Of a DNA stretch of 64,000 nucleotides, positions 42,069 through 51,038 are shown in pieces; the stretch's first letter is position 1, and the number at the start of each line of letters is the position of its first letter. Position numbers and translations under genes: made by a program. The DNA is from Fredinandcohnia onubensis (GTDB taxonomy: Bacteria; Bacillota; Bacilli; Bacillales; Bacillaceae_L). The notes beneath the pieces were generated by a model that was given only the letters and a program-made list of their open reading frames with translations, did no database searches and had not been told where the DNA came from. Where the stretch lies: assembly GCF_002734215.1 (NCBI RefSeq), contig NZ_NSEB01000002.1:186001-250000 (forward strand), in the 5' to 3' direction.

Positions 42069-43271
42069 CTATAAAAAGTGCGAAAACCACGTGGCGATTT
42101 TAATCTTAAACTTATTTTCCGCCTTTAGTTCTTCGATTCGGTCACGGGTGAGCTCATTTGATGTTTTAAAATCCTCTTCCACTATCTTTTTGATCGCTTG
42201 AATCACTTCTTTGTCATGGATATAGCAATTAATTTCATAGTTGGAGTAAAGACTTCTTTTATCAAAATTGGCCGTTCCGATATCGCAAAGCTTGTCATCA
42301 ATGCAAATGACCTTTGCGTGGTAAAATCCCCTGGTGTACATATGAAACTGAATACCAAGTTTTGAGAGCTCGTCCATATATGGAATGGCGGCCTCTTTGA
42401 CTAAAGGGTGATCCGGTTTTTTCGGTAAAAGGACATGAATCCTAATATTTCGTTTTGCGGCATCAATTAGTTCTTTTTTGAGTTGGTCGCTTGGCACAAA
42501 ATAAGGAGAACCAATGATAATATCTCGTTCAGCTTGTTTAATCATACTGATAAAATCGTCTTCAAGATGGGCCCCATCAGTAGAAATGAACCTCGCTTGT
42601 GACTTTCCTTTAGGAAGTGGTGGGAAATACGCTTCACGATTTGCAACGGCTTCCTTAGTGGAGTCATACCAGTCCTCCAAAAACTGCGATTGTAAGTCTG
42701 TGACTCCTTCACCAGTCAACTTCAAATGATAATCCCGCCAGAACCCGAATTTAGGATCTTCCCCAAGATATTCTTTTCCAATATTGAATCCGCCAATATA
42801 GCCCGTTTTTCCATCAATGACGGTAATCTTTCGGTGATTACGTGCATTGAGTTTATAAAAAAAGTAAGGGAAGTTTGGCTTATTGCTATAGGCAAATGAA
42901 ACTCCTGATCGAGCCAAGTCTTTTTCCATTTCCTTTGTGACATGGTAACCACCTGCCCAATCAACTAACAAACGTACTTTGACACCTTGTTCAGCTTTTT
43001 GCTTTACAAGAGAGACAAATTCCTTGCTGAAGTTGTCGTCCTTCAAAATGTAAAATTGGACATGGACATGGTCAGTTGCGTTTTGAATGTCTGTAAATAA
43101 ATCGTTGAAGAGTGTTTCCCCTGTTGAATAAAGGGATATGTTACTCTCGCGTAGAGGGAACTCCTCATCAACTTGTTTCTTTAGGTGACTTTTTCTACCG
43201 AGACTGTAATCAAGACGGAGTAACAGTAATAGAATAATGATAATAAGGACAATCCAGAAGATTGCTCGCAA
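42069..43271 (-). CDS. cls: Cardiolipin synthase (phospholipase D family)
   Basis: A 400-residue membrane enzyme that joins two phosphatidylglycerols into cardiolipin. One N-terminal helix is followed by two HKD motifs: HRKITVIDGKTGYIGGFN and HAKVICIDDKLCDIGTANFD. The TTG at 43271 (RAIFWIVLII) is chosen because AGGAGGGG is well spaced; the longer frame to 43313 lacks a site. The locus corresponds to B. subtilis ywiE. Typical Cls has two N-terminal helices, so this is the short form. Confidence 0.87.
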   Translation of the reverse strand: MRAIFWIVLIIIILLLLLRLDYSLGRKSHLKKQVDEEFPLRESNISLYSTGETLFNDLFTDIQNATDHVHVQFYILKDDNFSKEFVSLVKQKAEQGVKVRLLVDWAGGYHVTKEMEKDLARSGVSFAYSNKPNFPYFFYKLNARNHRKITVIDGKTGYIGGFNIGKEYLGEDPKFGFWRDYHLKLTGEGVTDLQSQFLEDWYDSTKEAVANREAYFPPLPKGKSQARFISTDGAHLEDDFISMIKQAERDIIIGSPYFVPSDQLKKELIDAAKRNIRIHVLLPKKPDHPLVKEAAIPYMDELSKLGIQFHMYTRGFYHAKVICIDDKLCDIGTANFDKRSLYSNYEINCYIHDKEVIQAIKKIVEEDFKTSNELTRDRIEELKAENKFKIKIATWFSHFL

Positions 43272-43367
43272 ATATACCCCTCCTATGATGAGGTTGTGCT
43301 TTATGGCGTTCACTTAGTTTATACGAAAGTTGGAATGATTATTTAAGGTTTTTAAAGAAAAAGTTGT

Positions 43368-43395
43368 TGACTGAATGCTCATTCATTATATAATG
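43368..43395 (+). promoter_or_regulatory. fadF promoter with embedded TetR/FadR-like operator
   Basis: TTGACT, 16-base spacer, TATAAT. The spacer contains TGAATGCTCATTCA (43373-43386), a palindrome resembling FadR/TetR-type sites. An aligned version, GACTGAACGCTCGCTCA on the minus strand, occurs at 45710-45726 before the thiolase gene, implying a common regulator. Confidence 0.65.
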
Positions 43396-43457
43396 GAGAT
43401 ATAAACCATATAGTCAGAAAATTAATTCCATTAAAAATTTTAGAAAGGGGTTAAAAA

Positions 43458-45578
43458 GTGAATATCCTCTTAGTCATTAATCTTCTTGCATTCTTATCTG
43501 TAACCGCTTACGCCATTTATCTTTTCGTTTATCTAATCAAGACAAGGATTGCCTATATCAAGCTTGGCAAAAAGGTCGAATTTGATGGAGAAGTAAAGGA
43601 GCGCCTTCAGCGGATTTGGGTCAACGTGTTTGGGCAGAAAAAACTTTTAAAAGATAAAAAGAGTGGAATCATCCATGTGATGTTCTTTTATGGGTTTATT
43701 CTTGTCCAATTTGGAGCGATTGATTTTATTTGGAAGGGCCTAAAACCAGGCTCACATCTTCCACTTGGACCTTTGTATCCAGGCTTTACTTTTTTCCAAG
43801 AGATTGTCACCTTTATGATTTTAGTTGCGGTCGTTTGGGCTTTTCATCGCCGTTATGTGGAAAAGCTTGTTCGATTGAAAAGGGGCTTTAAATCAGGACT
43901 TGTTTTATTATTTATTGGTGGTTTAATGTTATCTGTTTTAGTAGGAAACGGGGCTGGAATCGTATGGCATGGCCATGAAGCAACTTGGACCGAGCCTATT
44001 GCATCCGTAATCTCACTTGCGTTAGGTGGTCTTAATGAAACAGCCGCAATTGTAATTTTTTACGTCGCGTGGTGGATTCATTTAATCTTCCTGTTAAGCT
44101 TCTTAGTCTATGTGCCGCAATCAAAGCACGCGCATTTAATTGCGGGTCCTGCGAATGTGTATTTAAGCAGACAAACAAGCCCAGGGAAGCTTGAAAAAAT
44201 TGATTTTGAGGATGAAACGCAAGAAACATTTGGTGTTGGGAAAATTGAAGACTTCAAGCAAACGCAGCTAGTCGATCTTTATGCATGTGTGGAATGTGGG
44301 CGCTGTACCAATATGTGTCCGGCAACAGGTACTGGAAAAATGCTTTCGCCAATGGATTTAATTGTGAAATTGCGTGATCACTTAACGGAAACAGGTGCTG
44401 TTGTAACATCACAGGTTCCGTGGGTTCCAGCTGTGGCATTCAATCATACAAAAGCAAATCAGTTGGCACTATCTTCAGCTAGCCAAGGTGCGAATGAATC
44501 GGCTGCAACGTCAGAATTGGCATACAACCCAAGCTTAATTGGGGATGTCATTACTGAAGAAGAGATTTGGGCTTGTACAACTTGCCGTAACTGTGAAGAC
44601 CAATGTCCAGTAATGAACGAGCATGTTGATAAAATTATTGATTTACGCCGTTATCTTGTTCTTACAGAAGGTAAAATGGATGCGGATGCTCAACGTGCGA
44701 TGACGAATATTGAGCGTCAAGGAAATCCATGGGGACTCAATCGTAAGGAAAAAGAAAACTGGCGTGAAGTTCGTGAAGATGTTCATGTACCAACTGTAAA
44801 AGAAATGAAAAAAGCCGGTGAAGAGTTCGAATATTTATTCTGGGTTGGCTCGATGGGTGCATTCGATAACCGAAGCCAAAAAATAGCTCTTTCTTTTGCG
44901 AAGCTTATGAATGAGGCTGGCGTGAAGTTTGCGATATTAGGAAACAAAGAGAAAAACTCTGGAGACACACCTCGTCGTCTCGGAAATGAATTCCTATTCC
45001 AAGAGCTTGCGACAAACAATATTGCTGAATTTGAAAAGGCAGAAGTGAAGAAGATTGTCACAATCGACCCACATGCCTACAATATCTTCAAAAATGAGTA
45101 TCCAGATATGGGGCTTGAAGATGTCGAGGTTGTGCACCATACTGAGCTATTGTATGACCTTGTAAAAGAGGGACGATTGGTTCCAAAGCATGCTGTAAAT
45201 GAAGTGATTACATGGCATGATTCCTGTTATTTAGGCCGATACAATGATGTATATGACCCACCTCGCGAAATTTTAAAACAAATTCCAGGTGTTCAGCTGG
45301 TTGAAATGGAACGTAACCGTGAAAAGGGAATGTGCTGTGGAGCTGGCGGTGGTCTCATGTGGATGGAAGAGGATATAGGAACTCGTATTAACGTAGCAAG
45401 AACAGAGCAAGCGATTGCGGTAAGTCCTACCACGATTGGTTCTGGTTGCCCGTACTGCTTAACAATGCTAAGCGATGGTACAAAGGCGAAGGAAGTGGAG
45501 GAGCAAATCGGCACATATGATATCGCTGAAATCCTTGAAAGATCCGTTGTTGGTGATCAGAAAGAAATTGCATCTTAA
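43458..45578 (+). CDS. fadF: FadF-type membrane iron-sulfur oxidoreductase
   Basis: A 706-residue protein. Residues 1-240 hold about six membrane helices of the NarI/HdrE type; then two 4Fe-4S motifs, CVECGRCTNMCP (near 277) and CTTCRNCEDQCP (near 373), and two CCG-type blocks (HDSCYLGRYN near 588 and MCCGAGGGLMW near 626). It is thought to take electrons from reduced ETF made by acyl-CoA dehydrogenases and pass them to menaquinone. The GTG follows AAAGGGG. It opens the acyl-CoA gene cluster. Confidence 0.92.
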   Translation: MNILLVINLLAFLSVTAYAIYLFVYLIKTRIAYIKLGKKVEFDGEVKERLQRIWVNVFGQKKLLKDKKSGIIHVMFFYGFILVQFGAIDFIWKGLKPGSHLPLGPLYPGFTFFQEIVTFMILVAVVWAFHRRYVEKLVRLKRGFKSGLVLLFIGGLMLSVLVGNGAGIVWHGHEATWTEPIASVISLALGGLNETAAIVIFYVAWWIHLIFLLSFLVYVPQSKHAHLIAGPANVYLSRQTSPGKLEKIDFEDETQETFGVGKIEDFKQTQLVDLYACVECGRCTNMCPATGTGKMLSPMDLIVKLRDHLTETGAVVTSQVPWVPAVAFNHTKANQLALSSASQGANESAATSELAYNPSLIGDVITEEEIWACTTCRNCEDQCPVMNEHVDKIIDLRRYLVLTEGKMDADAQRAMTNIERQGNPWGLNRKEKENWREVREDVHVPTVKEMKKAGEEFEYLFWVGSMGAFDNRSQKIALSFAKLMNEAGVKFAILGNKEKNSGDTPRRLGNEFLFQELATNNIAEFEKAEVKKIVTIDPHAYNIFKNEYPDMGLEDVEVVHHTELLYDLVKEGRLVPKHAVNEVITWHDSCYLGRYNDVYDPPREILKQIPGVQLVEMERNREKGMCCGAGGGLMWMEEDIGTRINVARTEQAIAVSPTTIGSGCPYCLTMLSDGTKAKEVEEQIGTYDIAEILERSVVGDQKEIAS

Positions 45579-45670
45579 TGGTAATATATGATTTATCTTC
45601 CATCTGTAATGTTGTAAAATAGCAATATAGGAAACATTTTATTTATTCGTAATAGATTAACAGATAAAGA

Positions 45671-45695
45671 GAGGTGTACATTGGTACGCCTCCTT
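45671..45695 (+). terminator. Hairpin after fadF
   Basis: GAGGTGTAC, four-base loop, GTACGCCTC, followed by a C/T-rich tail. It may partly separate fadF from the thiolase operon. Confidence 0.5.
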
Positions 45696-45709
45696 CTTTC
45701 AGACAAGGT

Positions 45710-45726
45710 TGAGCGAGCGTTCAGTC
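45710..45726. promoter_or_regulatory. TetR/FadR-like operator before the thiolase gene
   Basis: TGAGCGAGCGTTCAGTC; its complement aligns with GACTGAATGCTCATTCA at the fadF promoter. It lies 63 bases before the thiolase start. A TTGAGC box (45709) overlaps it as a possible -35, with a poor -10. Confidence 0.5.
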
Positions 45727-45788
45727 GAAAAAATGTAAGCGGTTTCGGAGGTTGTTTTATTCGAGGCCAAAAACAAGGAGGTTGGAGC

Positions 45789-46970
45789 ATGGTGAAAACA
45801 GTGATTGTCAGTGGTGTTCGTACTCCGTTTGGGAAATTAGGGGGAAGTCTTAGTTCATTAACAGCGTCTGAACTTGGTGGAATCGCCATCAAGGAAGCAT
45901 TAAAACGGGCAGGCATTGATGGTGAAAAAATTGATGAAGTGATCTTTGGAAATGTTCTACAGGGTGGCCAAGGGCAAATTCCATCCCGACAGGCTGCAAG
46001 AAACGCAGGAATTCCGTGGGAAGTAAAAACAGAAACCATCAATAAAGTGTGCGCATCAGGACTTCGCAGTGTCACACTTGCTGATCAAATTATTCGAGCA
46101 GGTGACGAAGAGGTAATTGTAGCTGGTGGTATGGAATCGATGAGCAATGCGCCTTATTTTTTACCTAAAGCACGCTTTGGACTACGAATGGGAGATGCAA
46201 ACCTAAAAGACTTAATGGTTCATGATGGCTTAACCTGTAGCTTCCAGGGTGTTCATATGGGGACCTATGGCAATGAGGTAGCGTTAGAGTATAATATTTC
46301 CCGTGAAGAACAAGACGAGTGGGCTCTCCGCAGTCACCAACGTGCGATTGCGGCAATTGAATCTGGCAAGTTTGCAGAGGAAATCGTTGCAGTAGAGGTA
46401 AAAGGCCGTAAAGGTGCAACCACAGTAATTGATCAAGACGAAGCTCCACGAGCAGACACAACCATTGAAAAACTGGCAAAGCTGAAGTCCGTGTTTAGCG
46501 CAGATGGCACGATTACGGCTGGGAATGCGCCTGGGGTGAATGATGGAGCAGCTGCACTTGTTCTTATGAGTGAGGAGCGAGCACAGCAAGAAGGAAAAGA
46601 GCCTCTTGCAACGATACTAGCCCATGCAGCAATTTCCGTTGAAGCAAAGGATTTCCCGAAAACTCCGGGCTTGGTCATCAATGAATTGTTAAAGAAAGCG
46701 GGCAAATCAGTCGATGAAATCGATTTGTTTGAAATTAACGAAGCCTTTGCGGCAGTTGCTTTAACAAGTGGCAAAATTGCTAATCTTGACCCTGAGAAAG
46801 TCAATGTCAATGGTGGGGCAGTAGCACTTGGTCACCCAATCGGGGCTAGTGGGGCAAGAATTATTATTACCCTTATTCATGAACTAAAACGCCGTGGTGG
46901 TGGCATCGGTATTGCAGCGATCTGTAGTGGTGGCGGCCAAGGCGATGCAATTATGGTCGAAGTAAACTAA
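45789..46970 (+). CDS. Acetyl-CoA C-acetyltransferase (thiolase)
   Basis: A 393-residue thiolase. Catalytic Cys88 lies in [11 protein letters not shown], the His in NEAFAAVAL is preceded by the usual context, and the second Cys is in [22 protein letters not shown] is also present. It cleaves acetoacetyl-CoA (or condenses acetyl-CoA). The ATG at 45789 follows AAGGAGG; the in-frame upstream start at 45681 reads across the operator region and is rejected. It is the first gene of an operon running to icmF. Confidence 0.92.
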   Translation: MVKTVIVSGVRTPFGKLGGSLSSLTASELGGIAIKEALKRAGIDGEKIDEVIFGNVLQGGQGQIPSRQAARNAGIPWEVKTETINKVCASGLRSVTLADQIIRAGDEEVIVAGGMESMSNAPYFLPKARFGLRMGDANLKDLMVHDGLTCSFQGVHMGTYGNEVALEYNISREEQDEWALRSHQRAIAAIESGKFAEEIVAVEVKGRKGATTVIDQDEAPRADTTIEKLAKLKSVFSADGTITAGNAPGVNDGAAALVLMSEERAQQEGKEPLATILAHAAISVEAKDFPKTPGLVINELLKKAGKSVDEIDLFEINEAFAAVALTSGKIANLDPEKVNVNGGAVALGHPIGASGARIIITLIHELKRRGGGIGIAAICSGGGQGDAIMVEVN

Positions 46971-47028
46971 ATCTCAAAAAATAGACAGGTGGTGACACTT
47001 GTTTCACCACCGATAGGAGGTATGTTTG

Positions 47029-47883
47029 ATGAAGGTTCAAAAGGTGATGGTCATAGGTGCAGGACAGATGGGATCTGGGATTGCACAGGTTTGTGCGATG
47101 GCAGGCTATGATGTGAAACTCCATGATTTAAAACAAGAATACTTGGATCGGGGGTTTGGGACGATTACGAAAAACCTTACACGCCAAGTTGATAAAGGTC
47201 GCATGAGTGAAGAAGAGAAGAAAGCGACCTTGGGAAGACTTACTCCCTCTCTTGATTTGCAAAATGCAAGTGATGTCGACCTTGTGATTGAGGCGGCGGT
47301 TGAAAATATGGACATCAAGACAAAACTTTTCTCACAACTAGATGAAATTGCACCTCAGAATGCTATTTTAGCAACAAATACTTCCTCTCTTCCAATTACA
47401 GAAATTGCCGCGGCCACGAAGCGCCCGGAAAAGGTAATTGGCATGCATTTTATGAATCCAGTTCCAGTCATGAAATTAGTTGAAATTATTCGTGGCTTAG
47501 CCACAACTGATGAAGTCTATCAAGTGATTGAAGATATGACTAAAACGTTGAATAAAGTACCGGTCGAAGTCAATGACTTCCCAGGATTTGTGTCAAATCG
47601 TATTTTAATGCCGATGATAAATGAAGCCATTTACACTCTCTATGAAGGTGTTGCTACAAAAGAAGCAATTGACGAAGTGATGAAGCTTGGCATGAATCAT
47701 CCGATGGGGCCACTAACTCTCGCTGATTTTATCGGGCTTGATACATGTCTTTACATTATGGAGACCCTACATGAAGGCTTTGGGGACGACAAATACAGAC
47801 CATGTCCATTGCTTCGTAAATATGTAAAAGCTGGTTGGTTAGGGAAAAAATCTGGTCGAGGTTTCTACACGTACGAAGGATAG
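47029..47883 (+). CDS. 3-hydroxybutyryl-CoA dehydrogenase
   Basis: A 284-residue NAD(P)-dependent short-chain 3-hydroxyacyl-CoA dehydrogenase. The Rossmann motif is [11 protein letters not shown] near the start, the catalytic His lies in [17 protein letters not shown], and the C-terminal domain contains [16 protein letters not shown]. It interconverts 3-hydroxybutyryl-CoA and acetoacetyl-CoA. The ATG at 47029 follows AGGAGGT. An intercistronic hairpin GGTGGTGA/TCACCACC lies upstream at 46989-47009. Confidence 0.93.
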   Translation: MKVQKVMVIGAGQMGSGIAQVCAMAGYDVKLHDLKQEYLDRGFGTITKNLTRQVDKGRMSEEEKKATLGRLTPSLDLQNASDVDLVIEAAVENMDIKTKLFSQLDEIAPQNAILATNTSSLPITEIAAATKRPEKVIGMHFMNPVPVMKLVEIIRGLATTDEVYQVIEDMTKTLNKVPVEVNDFPGFVSNRILMPMINEAIYTLYEGVATKEAIDEVMKLGMNHPMGPLTLADFIGLDTCLYIMETLHEGFGDDKYRPCPLLRKYVKAGWLGKKSGRGFYTYEG

Positions 47884-47953
47884 GGGTGAGCACTAAGTGA
47901 CAACTCTTAAACATAGCCCAACTCATCAAGATCCCACATTGGAGGGAAACAGC

Positions 47954-49087
47954 ATGAATTTTCATTTTACAGAAGAACAAGAAATGATGCGAAAAATGGT
48001 ACGTGATTTTGCAAAAGAGGAAATCGCACCGTTTGTGGAGCGTATGGAAAAGGGAGAATTTCCACGAGAAGTTCTTTCGAAAATGGGGTCCCTTGGGTTA
48101 ATGGGAATTACAACCCCTGAAAAATATGGTGGAGCCGGGATGGATTTTACGTCCTATATTATTGCGATCAACGAGCTCTCTAAGGTGAGCGCGACCATCG
48201 GGGTTATTTTATCCGTTCATACCTCAGTTGGTACGCATCCCATCTTATATTTCGGAACGGAAGAGCAAAAGCAAAAGTATATTCCAAAACTTGCAAGCGG
48301 ACAGTATCTGGGGGCTTTTTGTCTCACTGAACCGAGCGCTGGCTCAGATGCAGCAAGTTTAAAAACAAGAGCTGTTAAAAAGGATGACCATTATGTGTTA
48401 AATGGTTCAAAGGTGTTTGTCACAAATGGTGGCGAAGCGGATGTATATATTGTGTTTGCCCGCACAAACCCGAACGAAACGGGAAGCAAGGGCATTACAG
48501 CTTTTATTGTTGAAAAAGATACACCGGGCTTTGTGTTCGGAAAAGATGAGCATAAAATGGGACTTCTCGGTTCACGTACGCTTCAAATCACGCTAGAGGA
48601 TGTGAAGGTGCCAGTTGAGAATATTTTAGGCGTTGAAGGTGAGGGCTTTAAAGTCGCGATGGCGAATCTAAGTATGGGTCGAATCGGCATTGCTGCTCAA
48701 GCGCTTGGGATTGCGGAGGCAGCACTTGAGCATGCAGTGGAGTATGCGAAGAATCGTTACCAATTCGGCAAACCGATCGCCTCCTTGCAGGGAGTTGGCT
48801 TTAAGCTTGCAGATATGGCGACAAATGTTGAGGCTGCAAGACTACTAGTCTATCGGGCTGCCTTTCTACGCGACCAGGGCTTACCGTGTGGTAAAGAATC
48901 CTCGATGGCAAAGCTATTTGCCTCAAGAACAGCAGTGGAGGTCACAACCGAAGCCATTCAGGTTTACGGGGGCTATGGCTATACAAAAGATTATCCGGTA
49001 GAACGATACTTCCGTGATGCCAAAATAACTGAAATATACGAAGGCACCAGCGAAATTCAAAAAATCGTCATCAGCAAACATCTATAA
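47954..49087 (+). CDS. Acyl-CoA dehydrogenase, first copy
   Basis: A 377-residue flavoprotein with FAD/substrate motifs [19 protein letters not shown] and the C-terminal [20 protein letters not shown]; the catalytic Glu is the E of IYEGTSEIQ. It oxidises short or branched acyl-CoA to the 2-enoyl form, passing electrons to ETF. The ATG at 47954 ([10 protein letters not shown]) follows GGAGGG; the upstream in-frame start lacks a site. About half of its residues match the second copy downstream, so the two are paralogues of different chain preference. Confidence 0.93.
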   Translation: MNFHFTEEQEMMRKMVRDFAKEEIAPFVERMEKGEFPREVLSKMGSLGLMGITTPEKYGGAGMDFTSYIIAINELSKVSATIGVILSVHTSVGTHPILYFGTEEQKQKYIPKLASGQYLGAFCLTEPSAGSDAASLKTRAVKKDDHYVLNGSKVFVTNGGEADVYIVFARTNPNETGSKGITAFIVEKDTPGFVFGKDEHKMGLLGSRTLQITLEDVKVPVENILGVEGEGFKVAMANLSMGRIGIAAQALGIAEAALEHAVEYAKNRYQFGKPIASLQGVGFKLADMATNVEAARLLVYRAAFLRDQGLPCGKESSMAKLFASRTAVEVTTEAIQVYGGYGYTKDYPVERYFRDAKITEIYEGTSEIQKIVISKHL

Positions 49088-49097
49088 AAGTGGGTCA

Positions 49098-49153
49098 AGG
49101 GGACAGGTCCCTTGTCCTAGGAAAAAAATGGTAGGACGAGGGACCTGTCCCTC
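49098..49153 (+). repeat. Long intercistronic hairpin, GGGACAGGTCCC type, copy 1
   Basis: AGGGGACAGGTCCCTTGTCCTA pairs almost fully with TAGGACGAGGGACCTGTCCCTC around an A-rich 12-base loop. It lies between the two acyl-CoA dehydrogenase genes. A diverged copy lies at 50323-50376. Confidence 0.8.
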
Positions 49154-49175
49154 TGTCCCAATGGAGGTAATGGAG

Positions 49176-50315
49176 ATGTATTTTAAGTTGTCTGAAGAGC
49201 ATGAAATGATTCGTAAGATGGTTCGTGATTTTGCAAAGAATGAGGTTGCACCGACAGCGGCGGAGCGTGATGAAGAAGAACGCTTTGATCGTGAAATTTT
49301 CGACAAAATGGCAGAGCTTGGCTTAACCGGGATTCCATGGCCAGAGGAGTATGGTGGTATCGGCAGTGACTATTTAGCATATTGTATCGCAGTTGAAGAG
49401 CTTTCAAGAGTATGTGCATCAACAGGTGTAACTCTTTCCGCTCATACATCTCTTGCAGGTTGGCCGATTTACAAGTTTGGTAGTGAAGAACAGAAACAAA
49501 AATACTTACGTCCAATGGCACAGGGAGAAAAAATTGGTGCTTATGGATTAACAGAGCCTGGGTCTGGCTCAGATGCAGGTGGAATGAGAACAACTGCTAG
49601 AGTAGAAGGCGACCATTATGTGTTAAACGGGTCTAAAATCTTCATCACAAACGGTGGAATTGCTGATATTTATGTGGTGTTTGCGTTAACCGACCCAACT
49701 TCAAAACATAAAGGTACAAGTGCGTTTATTATTGAAAGCGACTTCCAAGGTTTCTCTGTAGGGAAAAAGGAACAGAAGATGGGCATTCGTTCATCACCTA
49801 CTACTGAAATTATGTTTGAAGAGTGCCGTGTCCCTAAGGAAAACTTACTTGGCGAAGAGGGTGAAGGCTTTAAGATTGCTATGATGACGCTTGATGGAGG
49901 ACGTAACGGAATTGCGGCCCAGGCGGTTGGTATTGCTCAGGGAGCTCTTGATGCAGCTACCGAATATGCGAAAGAACGTGTCCAGTTCGGTAAACCGATT
50001 GCCGCTCAACAGGGAGTAGGCTTCAAGCTTGCGGATATGGCAACAAGTGTCGAGGCATCTCGTCTCTTAACCTATCAAGCTGCGTGGCTAGAATCTGAAG
50101 GACTTCCATATGGAAAAGAATCTGCCATGTCAAAACTTTTTGCTGGTGATACTGCGATGAAAGTAACAACAGAAGCCGTTCAAGTCTTTGGTGGTTACGG
50201 CTATACAAAGGACTATCCAGTCGAGCGCTATATGCGTGACGCAAAAATAACCCAAATCTATGAAGGCACACAAGAAATTCAACGCCTCGTCATATCTAGA
50301 ATGTTAACAAAATAG
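49176..50315 (+). CDS. acdA: Acyl-CoA dehydrogenase AcdA (butyryl-CoA type)
   Basis: A 379-residue acyl-CoA dehydrogenase, the same length as B. subtilis AcdA. Motifs: [40 protein letters not shown] and the catalytic Glu in [10 protein letters not shown]. The ATG at 49176 ([10 protein letters not shown]) is chosen because GGAGGT is eight bases upstream; the longer frame from 49128 is translated from the upstream hairpin. Short-chain (butyryl) preference is suggested by the linked genes. Confidence 0.92.
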   Translation: MYFKLSEEHEMIRKMVRDFAKNEVAPTAAERDEEERFDREIFDKMAELGLTGIPWPEEYGGIGSDYLAYCIAVEELSRVCASTGVTLSAHTSLAGWPIYKFGSEEQKQKYLRPMAQGEKIGAYGLTEPGSGSDAGGMRTTARVEGDHYVLNGSKIFITNGGIADIYVVFALTDPTSKHKGTSAFIIESDFQGFSVGKKEQKMGIRSSPTTEIMFEECRVPKENLLGEEGEGFKIAMMTLDGGRNGIAAQAVGIAQGALDAATEYAKERVQFGKPIAAQQGVGFKLADMATSVEASRLLTYQAAWLESEGLPYGKESAMSKLFAGDTAMKVTTEAVQVFGGYGYTKDYPVERYMRDAKITQIYEGTQEIQRLVISRMLTK

Positions 50316-50322
50316 TGGGATA

Positions 50323-50376
50323 AGGGGACAGGTCCCTTGTCCCTGGAAAAACGGTGGGACGATGGACAGCTGTCCC
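50323..50376 (+). repeat. Intercistronic hairpin, GGGACAGGTCCC type, copy 2
   Basis: AGGGGACAGGTCCCTTGTCCC at the left and GGGACGATGGACAGCTGTCCC at the right, pairing imperfectly. It begins 7 bases after the acdA stop, ahead of the TetR gene. Confidence 0.7.
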
Positions 50377-50394
50377 AGTTGGAGGTGAAAAGAA

Positions 50395-51018
50395 ATGCGG
50401 AGGAATGATGTTCCGGCTTCGGTGAAGGATGAGAGGTTGGTTAAGAAACGACGGGATCAGATGATTAAGGGCGCGGTGACGCTTTTTAAGGAAAAAGGGT
50501 TTCATCGCTCAACAACGCGAGAGATTGCAAAAGCTGCTGGTTTTAGCATTGGCACACTTTATGAGTATATCCGTAAGAAAGAGGATGTTCTTTATTTGGT
50601 CGTGGACAGTATTTACGATCAGGTTAAAGAGCGAATGGAGGAAGCAATCAACACAAAGGAAGGTAGTATTGAGAGTCTAAAGCTTGCGATTCGCAATTAC
50701 TTTCTTGTGATGGATGAGATGCAGGATGAGGTTCTTGTCCTTTATCAGGAGGCGAAATCTCTTTCAAAAGATGCTCTTCCATATGTATTGAACAAAGAAG
50801 TAGAAATGGTGGGTATGTTTGAAAAAGCAATTGAAGATTGTATTGCCAATGGGGAGCTTCAATTGCCGAAAAAACAGGTTGAACTTGTGGCTCATAATAT
50901 TTTTGTTCAAGGCCAGATGTGGGGTTTTCGCCGCTGGGCGATGCGCAGGCTTTTCACACTTGAGGAATATATTGAAATGCAAACAGAGCTTTTGTTAAGA
51001 GGAATCGTTTCAAAATAG
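50395..51018 (+). CDS. TetR/AcrR family regulator of the acyl-CoA cluster
   Basis: A 207-residue protein with helix-turn-helix [20 protein letters not shown] (FKEKGF upstream, [11 protein letters not shown] downstream) and a C-terminal ligand domain typical of FadR/KstR2-like TetR proteins that sense acyl-CoA. GGAGGTG precedes the ATG. Its location inside the operon and the matching TGAAYG-type operators at fadF and the thiolase gene make it the likely repressor; binding is inferred. Confidence 0.85.
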   Translation: MRRNDVPASVKDERLVKKRRDQMIKGAVTLFKEKGFHRSTTREIAKAAGFSIGTLYEYIRKKEDVLYLVVDSIYDQVKERMEEAINTKEGSIESLKLAIRNYFLVMDEMQDEVLVLYQEAKSLSKDALPYVLNKEVEMVGMFEKAIEDCIANGELQLPKKQVELVAHNIFVQGQMWGFRRWAMRRLFTLEEYIEMQTELLLRGIVSK

Positions 51019-51038
51019 GTGAGACTGGGGGAATGGAA

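Noticed and set aside
45681-45788. Longer thiolase starting at 45681
   Set aside because: The extra 36 residues read across the operator region and have no family match; AAGGAGG precedes the ATG at 45789.
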